Below are positions 26,451 to 34,401 of a DNA stretch of 64,000 nucleotides, piece after piece (positions within the stretch are counted from its first letter, which is position 1; every line of letters begins with the position of its first letter). The notes under the pieces were generated by a model. That model did no database searches, had not been told where the DNA came from, and was given only the letters and a program-made list of their open reading frames with translations. The position numbers were made by a program, and so were the translations under genes. The stretch spans positions 992,001 through 1,056,000 of the forward strand of contig JAJNPV010000042.1 in the NCBI GenBank assembly GCA_021155195.1. The letters are read 5' to 3'. The DNA is from Ohtaekwangia sp. (GTDB lineage: Bacteria; Bacteroidota; Bacteroidia; Cytophagales; Cyclobacteriaceae).

Positions 26451-27404
26451 ATGGAGAAGAAAGAGAGCGTGAAAGTCCTGATAATTGGTTCCGGGCCTGC
26501 CGGTTATACTGCTGCTATTTACGCAGCCCGCGCAGGACTAAACCCCGTACTTTTCACAGGGGGCCAGCCGGGTGGCCAACTCACCATTACCAATGACGTG
26601 GAGAATTTTCCGGGTTACCCCGAAGGTGTTAACGGTCCGCAAATGATGATGGACTTGCAAAAGCAGGCCGAGCGTTTTGGAACAAAAGTTATTTATGGAA
26701 TGGTAACGAGTGTAGATTTTTCATCGTATCCACTTCAAGTAACGGTCGATGAAAAAGATGTGTATGAAGCTGAGTCGGTAATTGTTTCAACAGGCGCAAG
26801 CGCAAAATATTTAGGCATTCCTTCGGAAGAGAAATTTGCTAACAAAGGAGTATCTGCTTGTGCTGTGTGCGATGGTTATTTTTATCGCGGTAAAGAAGTA
26901 GCGGTTGTGGGTGCAGGTGATTCTGCAGCCGAAGAGTCCACCTACCTTTCAAAGCTTTGTTCGAAAGTGCATTTGATTGTGAGACGTGATGAAATGCGCG
27001 CTTCTAAAATCATGCAGCAGCGGGTACTTAATACGCCTAACATTGAAGTGCATTGGAATACAGAAACCGATGAGATTGTGGGTGATGATAGTGGCGTAAC
27101 CGGAGTTAGGATTATTAATAATAAAACCAACGAGAAGAAACTGATTCCAATACAAGGATTCTTTTTAGCGATTGGTCATAAACCAAACACCGATATTTTT
27201 GATGGTCAGTTGGAGAAGGATGAGGCGGGTTATGTGAAAGTGATTCCGGGCACAACCAAAACAAATGTAGAAGGAGTATTTGCCGTGGGGGATGTGGCCG
27301 ATAGAGTGTATCGCCAGGCAATTACCGCAGCGGGTAGTGGTTGTATGGGCGCACTGGATGCTGAGAAGTTTCTGGCCGCTAAAGAAATGGAAGTAGCGCA
27401 TTAA
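26451..27404 (+). CDS. trxB: Thioredoxin-disulfide reductase
   Basis: 317 residues, normal size. Transfers electrons from NADPH through FAD to thioredoxin. Motifs are IIGSGPAGYTAA (11-22, FAD), the redox pair CAVC (Cys137 and Cys140), GAGDSAAEE (154-162, NADPH) and VFAVGDVADRVYRQAITAAGSG near the C terminus (FAD). It precedes the bacillithiol gene bshB1, a sensible thiol-redox pairing, with 75 bases between. Confidence 0.95.
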   Translation: MEKKESVKVLIIGSGPAGYTAAIYAARAGLNPVLFTGGQPGGQLTITNDVENFPGYPEGVNGPQMMMDLQKQAERFGTKVIYGMVTSVDFSSYPLQVTVDEKDVYEAESVIVSTGASAKYLGIPSEEKFANKGVSACAVCDGYFYRGKEVAVVGAGDSAAEESTYLSKLCSKVHLIVRRDEMRASKIMQQRVLNTPNIEVHWNTETDEIVGDDSGVTGVRIINNKTNEKKLIPIQGFFLAIGHKPNTDIFDGQLEKDEAGYVKVIPGTTKTNVEGVFAVGDVADRVYRQAITAAGSGCMGALDAEKFLAAKEMEVAH

Positions 27405-27410
27405 GTGAGG

Positions 27411-27463
27411 GTCTAAAACTATGGCAGGCCTGTCCAAGTCTCCACCTGACATGATTTTTAGAC
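27411..27463 (+). repeat. Inverted repeat between trxB and bshB1
   Basis: GTCTAAAA (27411-27418) and TTTTAGAC (27456-27463) are perfectly complementary and enclose a GC-rich centre with the palindrome CAGGCCTG. No U tract follows directly. It may modulate readthrough into bshB1 or be a REP-like element. Confidence 0.4.
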
Positions 27464-27479
27464 ATTAAAATTAACACCT

Positions 27480-28196
27480 ATGAAGTTAGATATTCTTGTG
27501 TTGGCAGCCCATCCCGATGATGCTGAGTTGGGGTGCGGGGGCACGATCGCCAAACAAGTTTCATTGGGCAATAAGGTGGGAGTGGTGGATTTTACGCGGG
27601 GCGAGTTAGGTACCCGGGGCACCGTGCAAACCCGCGATCAGGAAGCGAAAGACTCGGCTAAAATTTTAGGATTGTCGGCACGGTTAAACCTTAACTTTCG
27701 TGATGGATACTTTACCAATGACGAAGCACATCAACTAGAAATAATTAGGGTCATTCGTAAGTTTCAACCCGAAATCGTGTTGGCAAATGCTATCTATGAC
27801 CGTCATCCCGACCACGGAAAAGGAGCGGGACTTGCATTTGATGCATGCTTCTATGCTGGCTTGGTTAAGATTGAATCAAAAGACAAAGGCGTGGCTCAAC
27901 AGCCCTGGCGTCCAAAATTTTTATATCATTATATCCAAAGTCAATTGCTGCAACCTGATTTTGTGGTAGATGTTTCTGATTTCTGGGAAGCCAAAATGAA
28001 TGCGATCCGCGCGTTTAAAACTCAGTTTTACGATCCTACCAGCAACGAACCTGAGACCTTTATCTCCAATCCCTCTTTTATGAAAATGTTAGAGTCGCGC
28101 GGGCAGGAGTTTGGCCATGGTATTGGTGCTAAGTATGGTGAAGGCTTTACCGTGCGCAGGGTAGTTGGGGTGGATGATCTTTTTGCGCTACGCTAG
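27480..28196 (+). CDS. bshB1: Bacillithiol biosynthesis deacetylase BshB1
   Basis: 238 residues. Removes the acetyl group from GlcNAc-malate, the second step of bacillithiol synthesis. The metal site AHPDDAE (10-16) and DRHPDHGKG (107-115) are hallmark motifs of the LmbE/PIG-L fold. The C-terminal block (AFKTQFYDPTSNEPET, RGQEFGHGIGAKYGEGF) is characteristic of the BshB1 subfamily. Its place after trxB fits a low-molecular-weight thiol function. bshA and bshC are not in this window. Confidence 0.9.
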   Translation: MKLDILVLAAHPDDAELGCGGTIAKQVSLGNKVGVVDFTRGELGTRGTVQTRDQEAKDSAKILGLSARLNLNFRDGYFTNDEAHQLEIIRVIRKFQPEIVLANAIYDRHPDHGKGAGLAFDACFYAGLVKIESKDKGVAQQPWRPKFLYHYIQSQLLQPDFVVDVSDFWEAKMNAIRAFKTQFYDPTSNEPETFISNPSFMKMLESRGQEFGHGIGAKYGEGFTVRRVVGVDDLFALR

Positions 28197-28292
28197 TTAC
28201 CATAGTCGTTAACTTTAGGCACGAGCGCACAAGAGTTCGATACATTCTGTTTATAGGAATTAATATTTCATCCCTAACGGGACCCCCTTGCC

Positions 28293-28317
28293 ATTGTTGG
28301 TGTTATTCACCAACAAT
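28293..28317. repeat. Left hairpin of the transposase unit
   Basis: ATTGTTGGTG and CACCAACAAT form a perfect 10-bp stem with a 5-base loop, TTATT. It lies just beyond the 3' end of the transposase gene. Confidence 0.75.
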
Positions 28318-28328
28318 CTTCCAATCTT

Positions 28329-28841
28329 TCAATCCTCATAATGCGTCAGGAAATTCCAATTACGTTCATTTAATTCATAAAATATGGCGCTCGAATAGTA
28401 ATACTCCTCAGCTAAATTGCACATTCCCGCCCGAACAGGATTAGCATGAATGTATTCCAACTTTTGTTTGAATACCTGAGAGCTTCTTAATTCAATACAT
28501 AATGAATTTCTCTCCCATACCTGATATCGCCTGTCTTTTGCATTAACCAAAACATCTTCCAATAAGGGTGATTTAGAATTTCGAAGTTGCTTTAATATCT
28601 GCTGGGCGGTGTAGCGTAGAAAATCCCGTTGAACATCCTCTCTTTTATGCTCGCCCATTACCTGCCATATTAAATGAAAATGATTTTCCATAAGAACAAA
28701 GGCCAACACCCTTACTCTACGTTCTTTTACCAAAAATTGTAGGCTGTTAATAATGATATCCTTATGCTGTTTGGTAGATAATAGTAGTATCCAATTTAAA
28801 CAAGTTACTGTAAGGAAGTCTGGATAATACTTTGCGATCAT
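28329..28841 (-). CDS. REP-associated tyrosine transposase (RAYT, Y1_Tnp family)
   Basis: 170 residues. The HUH metal site is visible as MENHFHLIWQ (51-60, HFH at 54-56) and the candidate nucleophile is Tyr77 in DFLRYTAQQI. The conserved C-terminal EYIHANPVRAGM and YYYSSAIFY are usual for this family. RAYTs are single-strand HUH nucleases that move or maintain REP palindromes, here probably the CCCTAACGGGACT-type repeats at 28957-29060. Full length, no frameshift. The matching hairpins on both sides support activity in the recent past. Confidence 0.9.
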   Translation of the reverse strand: MIAKYYPDFLTVTCLNWILLLSTKQHKDIIINSLQFLVKERRVRVLAFVLMENHFHLIWQVMGEHKREDVQRDFLRYTAQQILKQLRNSKSPLLEDVLVNAKDRRYQVWERNSLCIELRSSQVFKQKLEYIHANPVRAGMCNLAEEYYYSSAIFYELNERNWNFLTHYED

Positions 28842-28887
28842 TTAATAGTAAGATACAAAAGATGGCGCTTCCATATCAATTCGATTG

Positions 28888-28912
28888 CTTGTTGGTGAAG
28901 AACACCAACAAG
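28888..28912. repeat. Right hairpin of the transposase unit
   Basis: CTTGTTGGTG and CACCAACAAG form a perfect 10-bp stem with loop AAGAA. The stem is nearly identical to the left hairpin, while loop and closing pair differ, which could let an HUH transposase tell the two ends apart. Confidence 0.75.
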
Positions 28913-28956
28913 GGCGAGGGTCGTTAACTTTAGGCACGAGCGCACCAATATTTCAT

Positions 28957-29060
28957 CCCTAACGGGACTGGAAGGTGTCTTTATACTTGAGTCCCGTTAG
29001 GGACGACATGTTGGTAAATACTATAGACGAGTGCATTTAAGTCCTGTAGGGACGACATAT
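28957..29060. repeat. REP / BIME-like palindrome cluster
   Basis: CCCTAACGGGACT (28957-28969) and AGTCCCGTTAGGG (28990-29002) form a perfect 13-base inverted pair. The unit GTCCYGTWAGGGACGACAT occurs twice (near 28991 and 29041, with small differences). Such pairs are the presumed substrates of the adjacent transposase. Confidence 0.7.
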
Positions 29061-29104
29061 AAAGGCTTTTATAAAAATATCCTTAAGTTAACAACTATGG
29101 TTAG

Positions 29105-29746
29105 TTACGGAGCTAAGCGGTGGATCGTCCACTTATCATCTGTTTTATAATACACAATCCGATCATGCAAGCGGCTTGGTCGTCCTTGCCAGAATTCAAT
29201 CTCCAAAGGAGCAACTGCATAGCCGCCCCACTGTTTTGGTTTTGGTAATGTCTCCTTTCCCTCAAATCGTTTCTCCAATTCTTTCACACGCGATTCCAGT
29301 AACTCGCGATTTTTTATCAATGAACTTTGTGGCGAAGCCCAGGCACCAATCTGACTCCCGCGCGGTCGACTTTTAAAATAGGTTTCTGAAGTTGCTTCAT
29401 CTACCCGGATGCAAACGCCTTCAATACGCACCTGCCGCTCCAGCTCCGGCCAAAAAAATGTGAGGGCACAGGCAGGATTGGCATCTAACTCTTTTCCTTT
29501 CTGACTTTGATAATTTGTATAGAATAAAAAAGCATTGTTTTCAATTCCTTTTAATAAAACAATTCGTGCTGAAGGTTTTCCGGTTTCTGTAATGGTTGAT
29601 AAGGTCATTGCATTTGGCTCCAATACCTTCGACTTCAACGCTTCATCAAACCATTTTTCAAACTGAGCAATCGGATTATTGCTTACATCTTTTTGATCTA
29701 ATGTAGTCTTAGAATACTCTTTCCGAATTTCAGCAATTGAACCCAT
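29105..29746 (-). CDS. pdxH: Pyridoxamine 5'-phosphate oxidase
   Basis: 213 residues, the normal size. FMN-dependent oxidation of pyridoxamine or pyridoxine phosphate to pyridoxal phosphate. Motifs are ARIVLLKGI and FYTNYQSQKGKELDANP (FMN binding), SRPRGSQIGAWASPQSS and the C-terminal EFWQGRPSRLHDRIVY...WTIHRLAP, the family signature. It is monocistronic as far as visible. Confidence 0.94.
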   Translation of the reverse strand: MGSIAEIRKEYSKTTLDQKDVSNNPIAQFEKWFDEALKSKVLEPNAMTLSTITETGKPSARIVLLKGIENNAFLFYTNYQSQKGKELDANPACALTFFWPELERQVRIEGVCIRVDEATSETYFKSRPRGSQIGAWASPQSSLIKNRELLESRVKELEKRFEGKETLPKPKQWGGYAVAPLEIEFWQGRPSRLHDRIVYYKTDDKWTIHRLAP

Positions 29747-29984
29747 ATTATTTTTATACTATTAATGATAAAACTATTCCGTGTTATTAAAACATCCTTA
29801 CAAACTTACTTATGACAAAGTTCAATTGACCATGATCCATCATCCATGGTCAATTTTACTGTATTTATTTGACTTCACGTGTTCTCTTCAGTTGTTTCTC
29901 AGCACGTTAGTAGCTAATACCATTTTAATAAATATTTTTTCAAACATAACTGGGGATTGTAATTGACGTTATTTAGTTTACACC

Positions 29985-30560
29985 ATGGAATTCTTTAAAT
30001 ATAAGAATAAGGTACTGCCCCAAAAAGGGGGACTGCTGTTATCGGAACCCTATTTGGCCGATCCTAATTTTGAACGGACTGCCATTTTACTTACCGAGCA
30101 TAATGAAGAGGGTTCGGTAGGTTTCATTTTAAACAAGCCCTCCGAAACTCGGGTAGCCGAAGTAATGGATGACTTAAAAAAGTTCGATTCGCGCGTTTTT
30201 ATTGGCGGGCCTGTGCAACAGGACACCTTGCATTTTATTCATCGCATCCCCGCGATTGAAGATTCGATTGAAATTATTCCGGGCTTGTTTTGGGGCGGCA
30301 ATTTCGACCAACTGATGACTCTTATTGACACCCACCAACTGAGCGCAACTGATATTAAATTTTTCTTAGGATATAGTGGATGGTCTCATGGACAATTGGA
30401 TGAAGAATTGAAGGTCGATTCATGGATTGTGAGTGATCGTGTTAACGAAGAATTAATATTTGAAACAGATCCTGACCTGATGTGGAAAAAGGCCATGAAG
30501 GAACTGGGGGGGCGTTTTACAGTCTACTCCAATTACCCGGCCGATCCCCGCATGAATTAA
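29985..30560 (+). CDS. YqgE/AlgH family protein
   Basis: 191 residues, normal length. Conserved blocks are LLLSEPYLADPNFERTAILL (18-37), EEGSVGFILNKPS, VFIGGPVQQDTLHFIHR and FFLGYSGWSHGQLDEEL. The family is widespread (called AlgH after a proposed alginate regulator in Pseudomonas), but its molecular role is not established. It is followed by the DUF349 gene on the same strand, whose likely start is 45 bases beyond this stop. Confidence 0.88.
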   Translation: MEFFKYKNKVLPQKGGLLLSEPYLADPNFERTAILLTEHNEEGSVGFILNKPSETRVAEVMDDLKKFDSRVFIGGPVQQDTLHFIHRIPAIEDSIEIIPGLFWGGNFDQLMTLIDTHQLSATDIKFFLGYSGWSHGQLDEELKVDSWIVSDRVNEELIFETDPDLMWKKAMKELGGRFTVYSNYPADPRMN

Positions 30561-30604
30561 ATGATTTTAGTATTTTTACCGTTCCTCAGCAAGAGGAGAA
30601 GACG

Positions 30605-32440
30605 ATGATGATGATGGAAAACGATAAAGAGGTGCAAGAAGAACCGGTTAATGAAATAGCTGAGGAAGTTTCTGAAACCGGGCTCAAAAATGATGGCCAT
30701 GTTGAAGAGGTTGAATCTGAAGAAGATCATGCCGTTAACTATGCCGATTTTACAAAAGCAGACTTTGTAGCGCGCGTAAAAGAGCTTGCTAAAGAAGAGG
30801 ATGTGCGAAAGGCAGAGTCTGTCCTCAAAGCAATCAAACCATTCTACGATGACTTGCGTCAGCAAGAACGGGCCGAAGCACTCGATAAGTTTATAAAAGA
30901 GGGTGGTGTTGAGGATGACTTTGAATACCGGTTGGATGAATCGGATCACACCTTTGATGCTACTGCAAAATTAATCCGCGACCGTAAAAATCTGTACTTC
31001 AAGAATCTTGAAGAGAAAAAAGCTGAGAACCTCAGGAAGAAGAATGAAATCCTTGAGAAACTTCGCGCGTTAATTGATGGCGAAGACTCCGCTCAATCCT
31101 TTCAGGTTTTTAAAGAACTGCAAAATGAGTGGAAGCATGTGGGGCAGGTTTCGATGGCACATGTTAAAACACTGTGGGCTAACTATAATGCACTTGTTGA
31201 TCGGTTCTATGATCATCGCAATATCTATTTTGAATTAAAAGAATTAGATCGCAAGAAAAATCTGGAGGCTAAAATTGAACTGTGCATAAAGGCAGAGCAA
31301 TTAATTCATGTTACTCAACTAAAAGATGCTGTTCGCGAGTTGAATGAATTGCATCATGAGTTTAAGCACATAGGCCCCGTACCTAAAGAAGATCAGGAAC
31401 CGGTTTGGCAACGATTTAAACTTGCCTCCGATGCAGTGTATGCCAAGCGCGATGCATTTTTAGTGGATCTACAAGCGGAACTTAAAACAAACCTGGAAGC
31501 CAAACTGAAGATTGAAGCGGAGGTAGAAGCGTTTGCTTCCTTTACGTCCGACCGCATCAAAGAGTGGAATCAAAAGACACAGGAGATCTTAGCCATTCAA
31601 AAGAAGTGGGATGCTGTGGGGGGTGTGCCGCGCACCAAAACAAAAGACCTGAATAAAAAATTCTGGACAGCTTTTAAAACGTTCTTCCACAATAAGAATC
31701 TATTCTTCAAAAAATTAGATGAAGAGCGCACTAAGAATCTTAAAGCAAAGCAAGAATTGGTGGCGCGTGCCATTGAGTTAAAGTCGAGTGACGATTGGAT
31801 TAAATCATCGAATGAATTAAAAAACCTGCAGCGCGTGTGGAAAGAAATTGGCCCCGTGCCCGAGAAGCAACGCGACAAAATTTATAAAGAATTTAAAGAT
31901 GCGTGCGATTACTTCTTTCAGCAGCAACGTGGTTCAGCCGAAAAGGCCGATCAGGAGCAGGAAGAAAATCTAAAGAAGAAAGAAGCCATTGTGGAGCAAT
32001 TGAATCAGGCTGCAACACAGGGAGGTGGTAGCCTTGAAACCCTTCAGGAATTGCAAGCGCGATTTAATGAAATTGGATTTGTGCCTAAACAATCCGTGGC
32101 CTCAATCAAGAATCAATTTTCGGTTTCGGTGGCCAAATACATTGAGTCCATCAGCGGGCTAAATGCTGCCGAGAAAGATCAGGCTGCCCTTGAAGTACAG
32201 TTAAACGGATTAAAAAATGATCCGCAGGCCGAACGGAAACTATACCACAAAGAACAAACTTTACGCAAGCAAATTACCAAGGCCGAAAATGACTTGGCAA
32301 CGCTGCGCAACAACCTGGAGTTCTTTGGGCGCTCTAAAAATGCCGAAAAACTGAAAGAAGAATTTAATGTTAAAATTACCGAGGCCAGTGATGAGCTCAC
32401 GCATTTAAAAAAGCAGCTAAAACTGCTTAAATCCGTTTAG
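30605..32440 (+). CDS. DUF349 coiled-coil protein
   Basis: 611 residues from the ATG at 30605. A longer frame opens at 30482 inside the YqgE gene, but its extra 41 residues are only an overprint of that gene; AAGAGGAGAAG just before 30605 offers a ribosome site. An acidic N-terminal tail is followed by several DUF349 repeats, each with the recurring pattern W..VG.VP (for example LQNEWKHVGQVSMAHVKTLW, WDAVGGVPRTKTKDLNKKFW, WKEIGPVPEKQRDKIYKEF). The C-terminal 100 residues are coiled coil. Members are cytoplasmic and of unknown molecular function. Confidence 0.82.
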   Translation: MMMMENDKEVQEEPVNEIAEEVSETGLKNDGHVEEVESEEDHAVNYADFTKADFVARVKELAKEEDVRKAESVLKAIKPFYDDLRQQERAEALDKFIKEGGVEDDFEYRLDESDHTFDATAKLIRDRKNLYFKNLEEKKAENLRKKNEILEKLRALIDGEDSAQSFQVFKELQNEWKHVGQVSMAHVKTLWANYNALVDRFYDHRNIYFELKELDRKKNLEAKIELCIKAEQLIHVTQLKDAVRELNELHHEFKHIGPVPKEDQEPVWQRFKLASDAVYAKRDAFLVDLQAELKTNLEAKLKIEAEVEAFASFTSDRIKEWNQKTQEILAIQKKWDAVGGVPRTKTKDLNKKFWTAFKTFFHNKNLFFKKLDEERTKNLKAKQELVARAIELKSSDDWIKSSNELKNLQRVWKEIGPVPEKQRDKIYKEFKDACDYFFQQQRGSAEKADQEQEENLKKKEAIVEQLNQAATQGGGSLETLQELQARFNEIGFVPKQSVASIKNQFSVSVAKYIESISGLNAAEKDQAALEVQLNGLKNDPQAERKLYHKEQTLRKQITKAENDLATLRNNLEFFGRSKNAEKLKEEFNVKITEASDELTHLKKQLKLLKSV

Positions 32441-32486
32441 AAAAGCCTTGTAAAAACAAACACTTCCATTATTTTTGCACCCTCTT

Positions 32487-32512
32487 TCTACCTACGCTAA
32501 AGCTTCGGTAGA
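32487..32512. repeat. Imperfect palindrome upstream of the tRNA-Thr array
   Basis: TCTACC (32487-32492) and GGTAGA (32507-32512) pair across a centre that itself contains GCTAAAGC. It lies just before the first decayed tRNA-Thr copy and resembles a third REP type in this genome. Confidence 0.45.
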
Positions 32513-32520
32513 TAGATTTT

Positions 32521-32571
32521 GCCTCCTTAGCTCAGCTGGTAGAGTCCCGCAGAGGCGGGATAATCAGTAGG
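32521..32571 (+). pseudogene. Decayed tRNA-Thr copy 1 with hairpin insert
   Basis: The first 24 bases are identical to the intact tRNA-Thr at 32680 (acceptor strand and D arm). The palindrome TCCCGCAGAGGCGGGA (32545-32560) then stands in place of the 5' anticodon arm, and TAATCAGTAGG continues the tRNA. The T arm and 3' acceptor are missing. Confidence 0.8.
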
Positions 32572-32601
32572 CGAAAAGAAGTAAATAAAAAAAGGAAATA
32601 A

Positions 32602-32652
32602 GCCTCCTTAGCTCATCCGCCAGTTGGCGGAAACTGACTTATAATCAGTAGG
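32602..32652 (+). pseudogene. Decayed tRNA-Thr copy 2 with perfect 16-bp palindrome
   Basis: The first 14 bases equal the tRNA-Thr 5' end. The palindrome TCCGCCAGTTGGCGGA (32616-32631) replaces the rest of the D arm, and then AACTGACTTATAATCAGTAGG resumes the anticodon arm with one change in the anticodon. The 3' third is missing. Spacers after copies 1 and 2 share AAATAA-rich sequence and end in GGAAATAA, so the array arose by tandem duplication. Confidence 0.8.
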
Positions 32653-32679
32653 GTTAAAGAGAAATAAATAAGGAAATAA

Positions 32680-32755
<76 letters not shown>

Positions 32756-32767
32756 TAGAGTGCAGTT

Positions 32768-32811
32768 AAACCCTTGTAACACAACATGTTGCAAGGGTTT
32801 TCTGTTTTTTT
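32768..32811 (+). terminator. Intrinsic terminator after tRNA-Thr
   Basis: AAACCCTTG and CAAGGGTTT form the base of a long stem, with AACA and TGTT continuing inside. A T-rich run (TTTTCTGTTTTTTT) follows. It ends the tRNA transcript. Confidence 0.8.
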
Positions 32812-33090
32812 ACCGAAACAATACCGAAACATTTTTGATGTGATTTTATGAAAGTTACTGATTAAGTGATTCAAAACAACCTAGACCGAAGTGCCATAGA
32901 TGATTCAATATTATTCATGCTACTTTCAGAATCCATAGAAAGTGAACCCGTGCCAAGGTGGTGGATCCTCTTGAAAAAACAATTCAAAGTTCTTACTTTC
33001 CAAACTGAAGTGTTCAGATAAAGGAATCTTTCTGAATATTAGGACTTCAATAGCGAGTGATATGCCTAATCTTTTCTTCCTGTAAGAAGC
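32812..33090. other. Intergenic stretch before the SWIM-MoxR-VWA operon
   Basis: About 280 bases with no convincing gene. Two direct copies of TACCGAAACA lie just after the tRNA terminator. Because tRNA 3' ends are favoured integration sites, this could be a scar of an excised element, but no integrase remnant is recognisable. Confidence 0.4.
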
Positions 33091-34401
33091 ATGGAGTTCT
33101 CAGAAGAACAAATTTTTTCATTAGCCCCAGACGAGTCGTCTAAGAAATCAGGGAAGGATTTAGCCAATCCATCGAAGTGGAGTAAGCGTCAATTTAGTGA
33201 GCGCGCGCTTTGGGGTGAATGTCAGGGTAGTGGAAAACTTCCTTATCAAACACAAGTTGATCTTAGTAATGTAGCATTCAAATGTTCTTGCCCTAGTCGT
33301 AAATTTCCATGTAAGCATGGATTGGGTTTGCTTCTTTTATATGCGAGGGATAAAAAGTTATTTAGCCAGGCATCTGAACCAGATTGGGTTACTGGTTGGC
33401 TAGATAAACGGACTGAGAAAGAAGAGAAGAAGGTTGAGAAGAAAGCAAAGGTTAAAAGTGTCGAACCGGCTGCACAAGCCAAGCGCCAGGAGAATAGGCT
33501 CAAGCGGGTGGAAGAAGGAATGGCCGAACTTCGCTTATGGATTAATGATATTATCCGCAATGGATTGTTGAATATCCCCGGAAAAGAACCAGCTTATTTT
33601 GAGACGATGGTTAAAAGAATGGTGGATGCTCAAGCCCCTGGTCTAGCTGCTATGATTCGAACATTAGGTAGCATAAACTTTTTTCAGGATGGATGGCAAA
33701 CATCTTTTCTAGATCAGTTAATCCGCATCTATTTTTTACTTGAAGGTTTTCCAAGGATGGAGTCGCTGCCGATTGAATTGCAATCGGAAATGAAAACATG
33801 GATTGGTTTTACGCAAAGCCAAGAGGACGTAAAAGCTGAACCTGGCATACGCGATGATTGGTTTGTATTAGCCAAACAATCAGTTAAAGAGGAGAACCTG
33901 AACATTGAACGCAACTGGCTGTATGGCCTTCAGTCACAACGGTATGCCTTGATCCTGCAGTTTTATGTCAAAGGACAAATTCCAGAAGTAAACTTATTGC
34001 CAGGATCATGGATCGATGCAGAGCTGTGTTACTTTAAAGGTTCACATTCATTACGGGCTCTGGTTAAAGAACAGCATGGCATAAAGCAACAAGGAGTTGT
34101 GCCAGGGATGTCATCCTGGAACGATGTAATTGAATCAACGAGCAAGATTATGTCAGTGAATCCTTTTCTGGAAAACTTCCCTGTGATCATTGATAATGTG
34201 GTACCGATTAAAGGAAATAATCAGTGGTTGTTGAAGGACGAAGCCGGGGAGGGAGTTACGATTAGTCAATTATTTCAATTTCCCTGGAAACTCATGGCAA
34301 TGAGTGGAGGTGCTCCGATAAAACTTTTTGCTATCGGTAAGGAAAATGAATTCGAGCCGTTGGGTGTTTGGGTGAATGGTCATTATAAATTACTGGTATG
34401 A
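33091..34401 (+). CDS. SWIM zinc-finger protein
   Basis: 436 residues. The SWIM motif CSCPSRKFPCKH supplies Cys65, Cys67, Cys74 and His76, followed by a lysine- and glutamate-rich coiled segment (EKEEKKVEKKAKVKS) and a helical C-terminal region. SWIM fingers bind nucleic acid or mediate protein contacts. It opens a five-gene operon with overlapping junctions (the next gene starts 4 bases before this stop). The genes are found together in other bacteria with MoxR ATPases and VWA proteins, where the set has been proposed to act in protein remodelling or conflict; the activity is unknown. Confidence 0.82.
   Translation: MEFSEEQIFSLAPDESSKKSGKDLANPSKWSKRQFSERALWGECQGSGKLPYQTQVDLSNVAFKCSCPSRKFPCKHGLGLLLLYARDKKLFSQASEPDWVTGWLDKRTEKEEKKVEKKAKVKSVEPAAQAKRQENRLKRVEEGMAELRLWINDIIRNGLLNIPGKEPAYFETMVKRMVDAQAPGLAAMIRTLGSINFFQDGWQTSFLDQLIRIYFLLEGFPRMESLPIELQSEMKTWIGFTQSQEDVKAEPGIRDDWFVLAKQSVKEENLNIERNWLYGLQSQRYALILQFYVKGQIPEVNLLPGSWIDAELCYFKGSHSLRALVKEQHGIKQQGVVPGMSSWNDVIESTSKIMSVNPFLENFPVIIDNVVPIKGNNQWLLKDEAGEGVTISQLFQFPWKLMAMSGGAPIKLFAIGKENEFEPLGVWVNGHYKLLV

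Larger units (their letters stand above)
28205..28968 (-). mobile_element. REP-associated tyrosine transposase unit with flanking repeats
   Basis: The transposase gene lies between a matching pair of 10-bp-stem hairpins (28293-28317 and 28888-28912) and a pair of direct repeats (28205-28230 and 28920-28945, 26 identical bases). A second repeated block of 22 bases occurs at 28262-28283 and 28947-28968. IS200/IS605-type HUH enzymes recognise subterminal hairpins, so this arrangement looks like a mobile unit with both ends intact. Confidence 0.65.

Noticed and set aside
30482..30604. Upstream extension of the DUF349 gene
   Set aside because: The extra 41 codons overprint the YqgE gene in another frame; the ATG at 30605 with an upstream GAGGAG is better.
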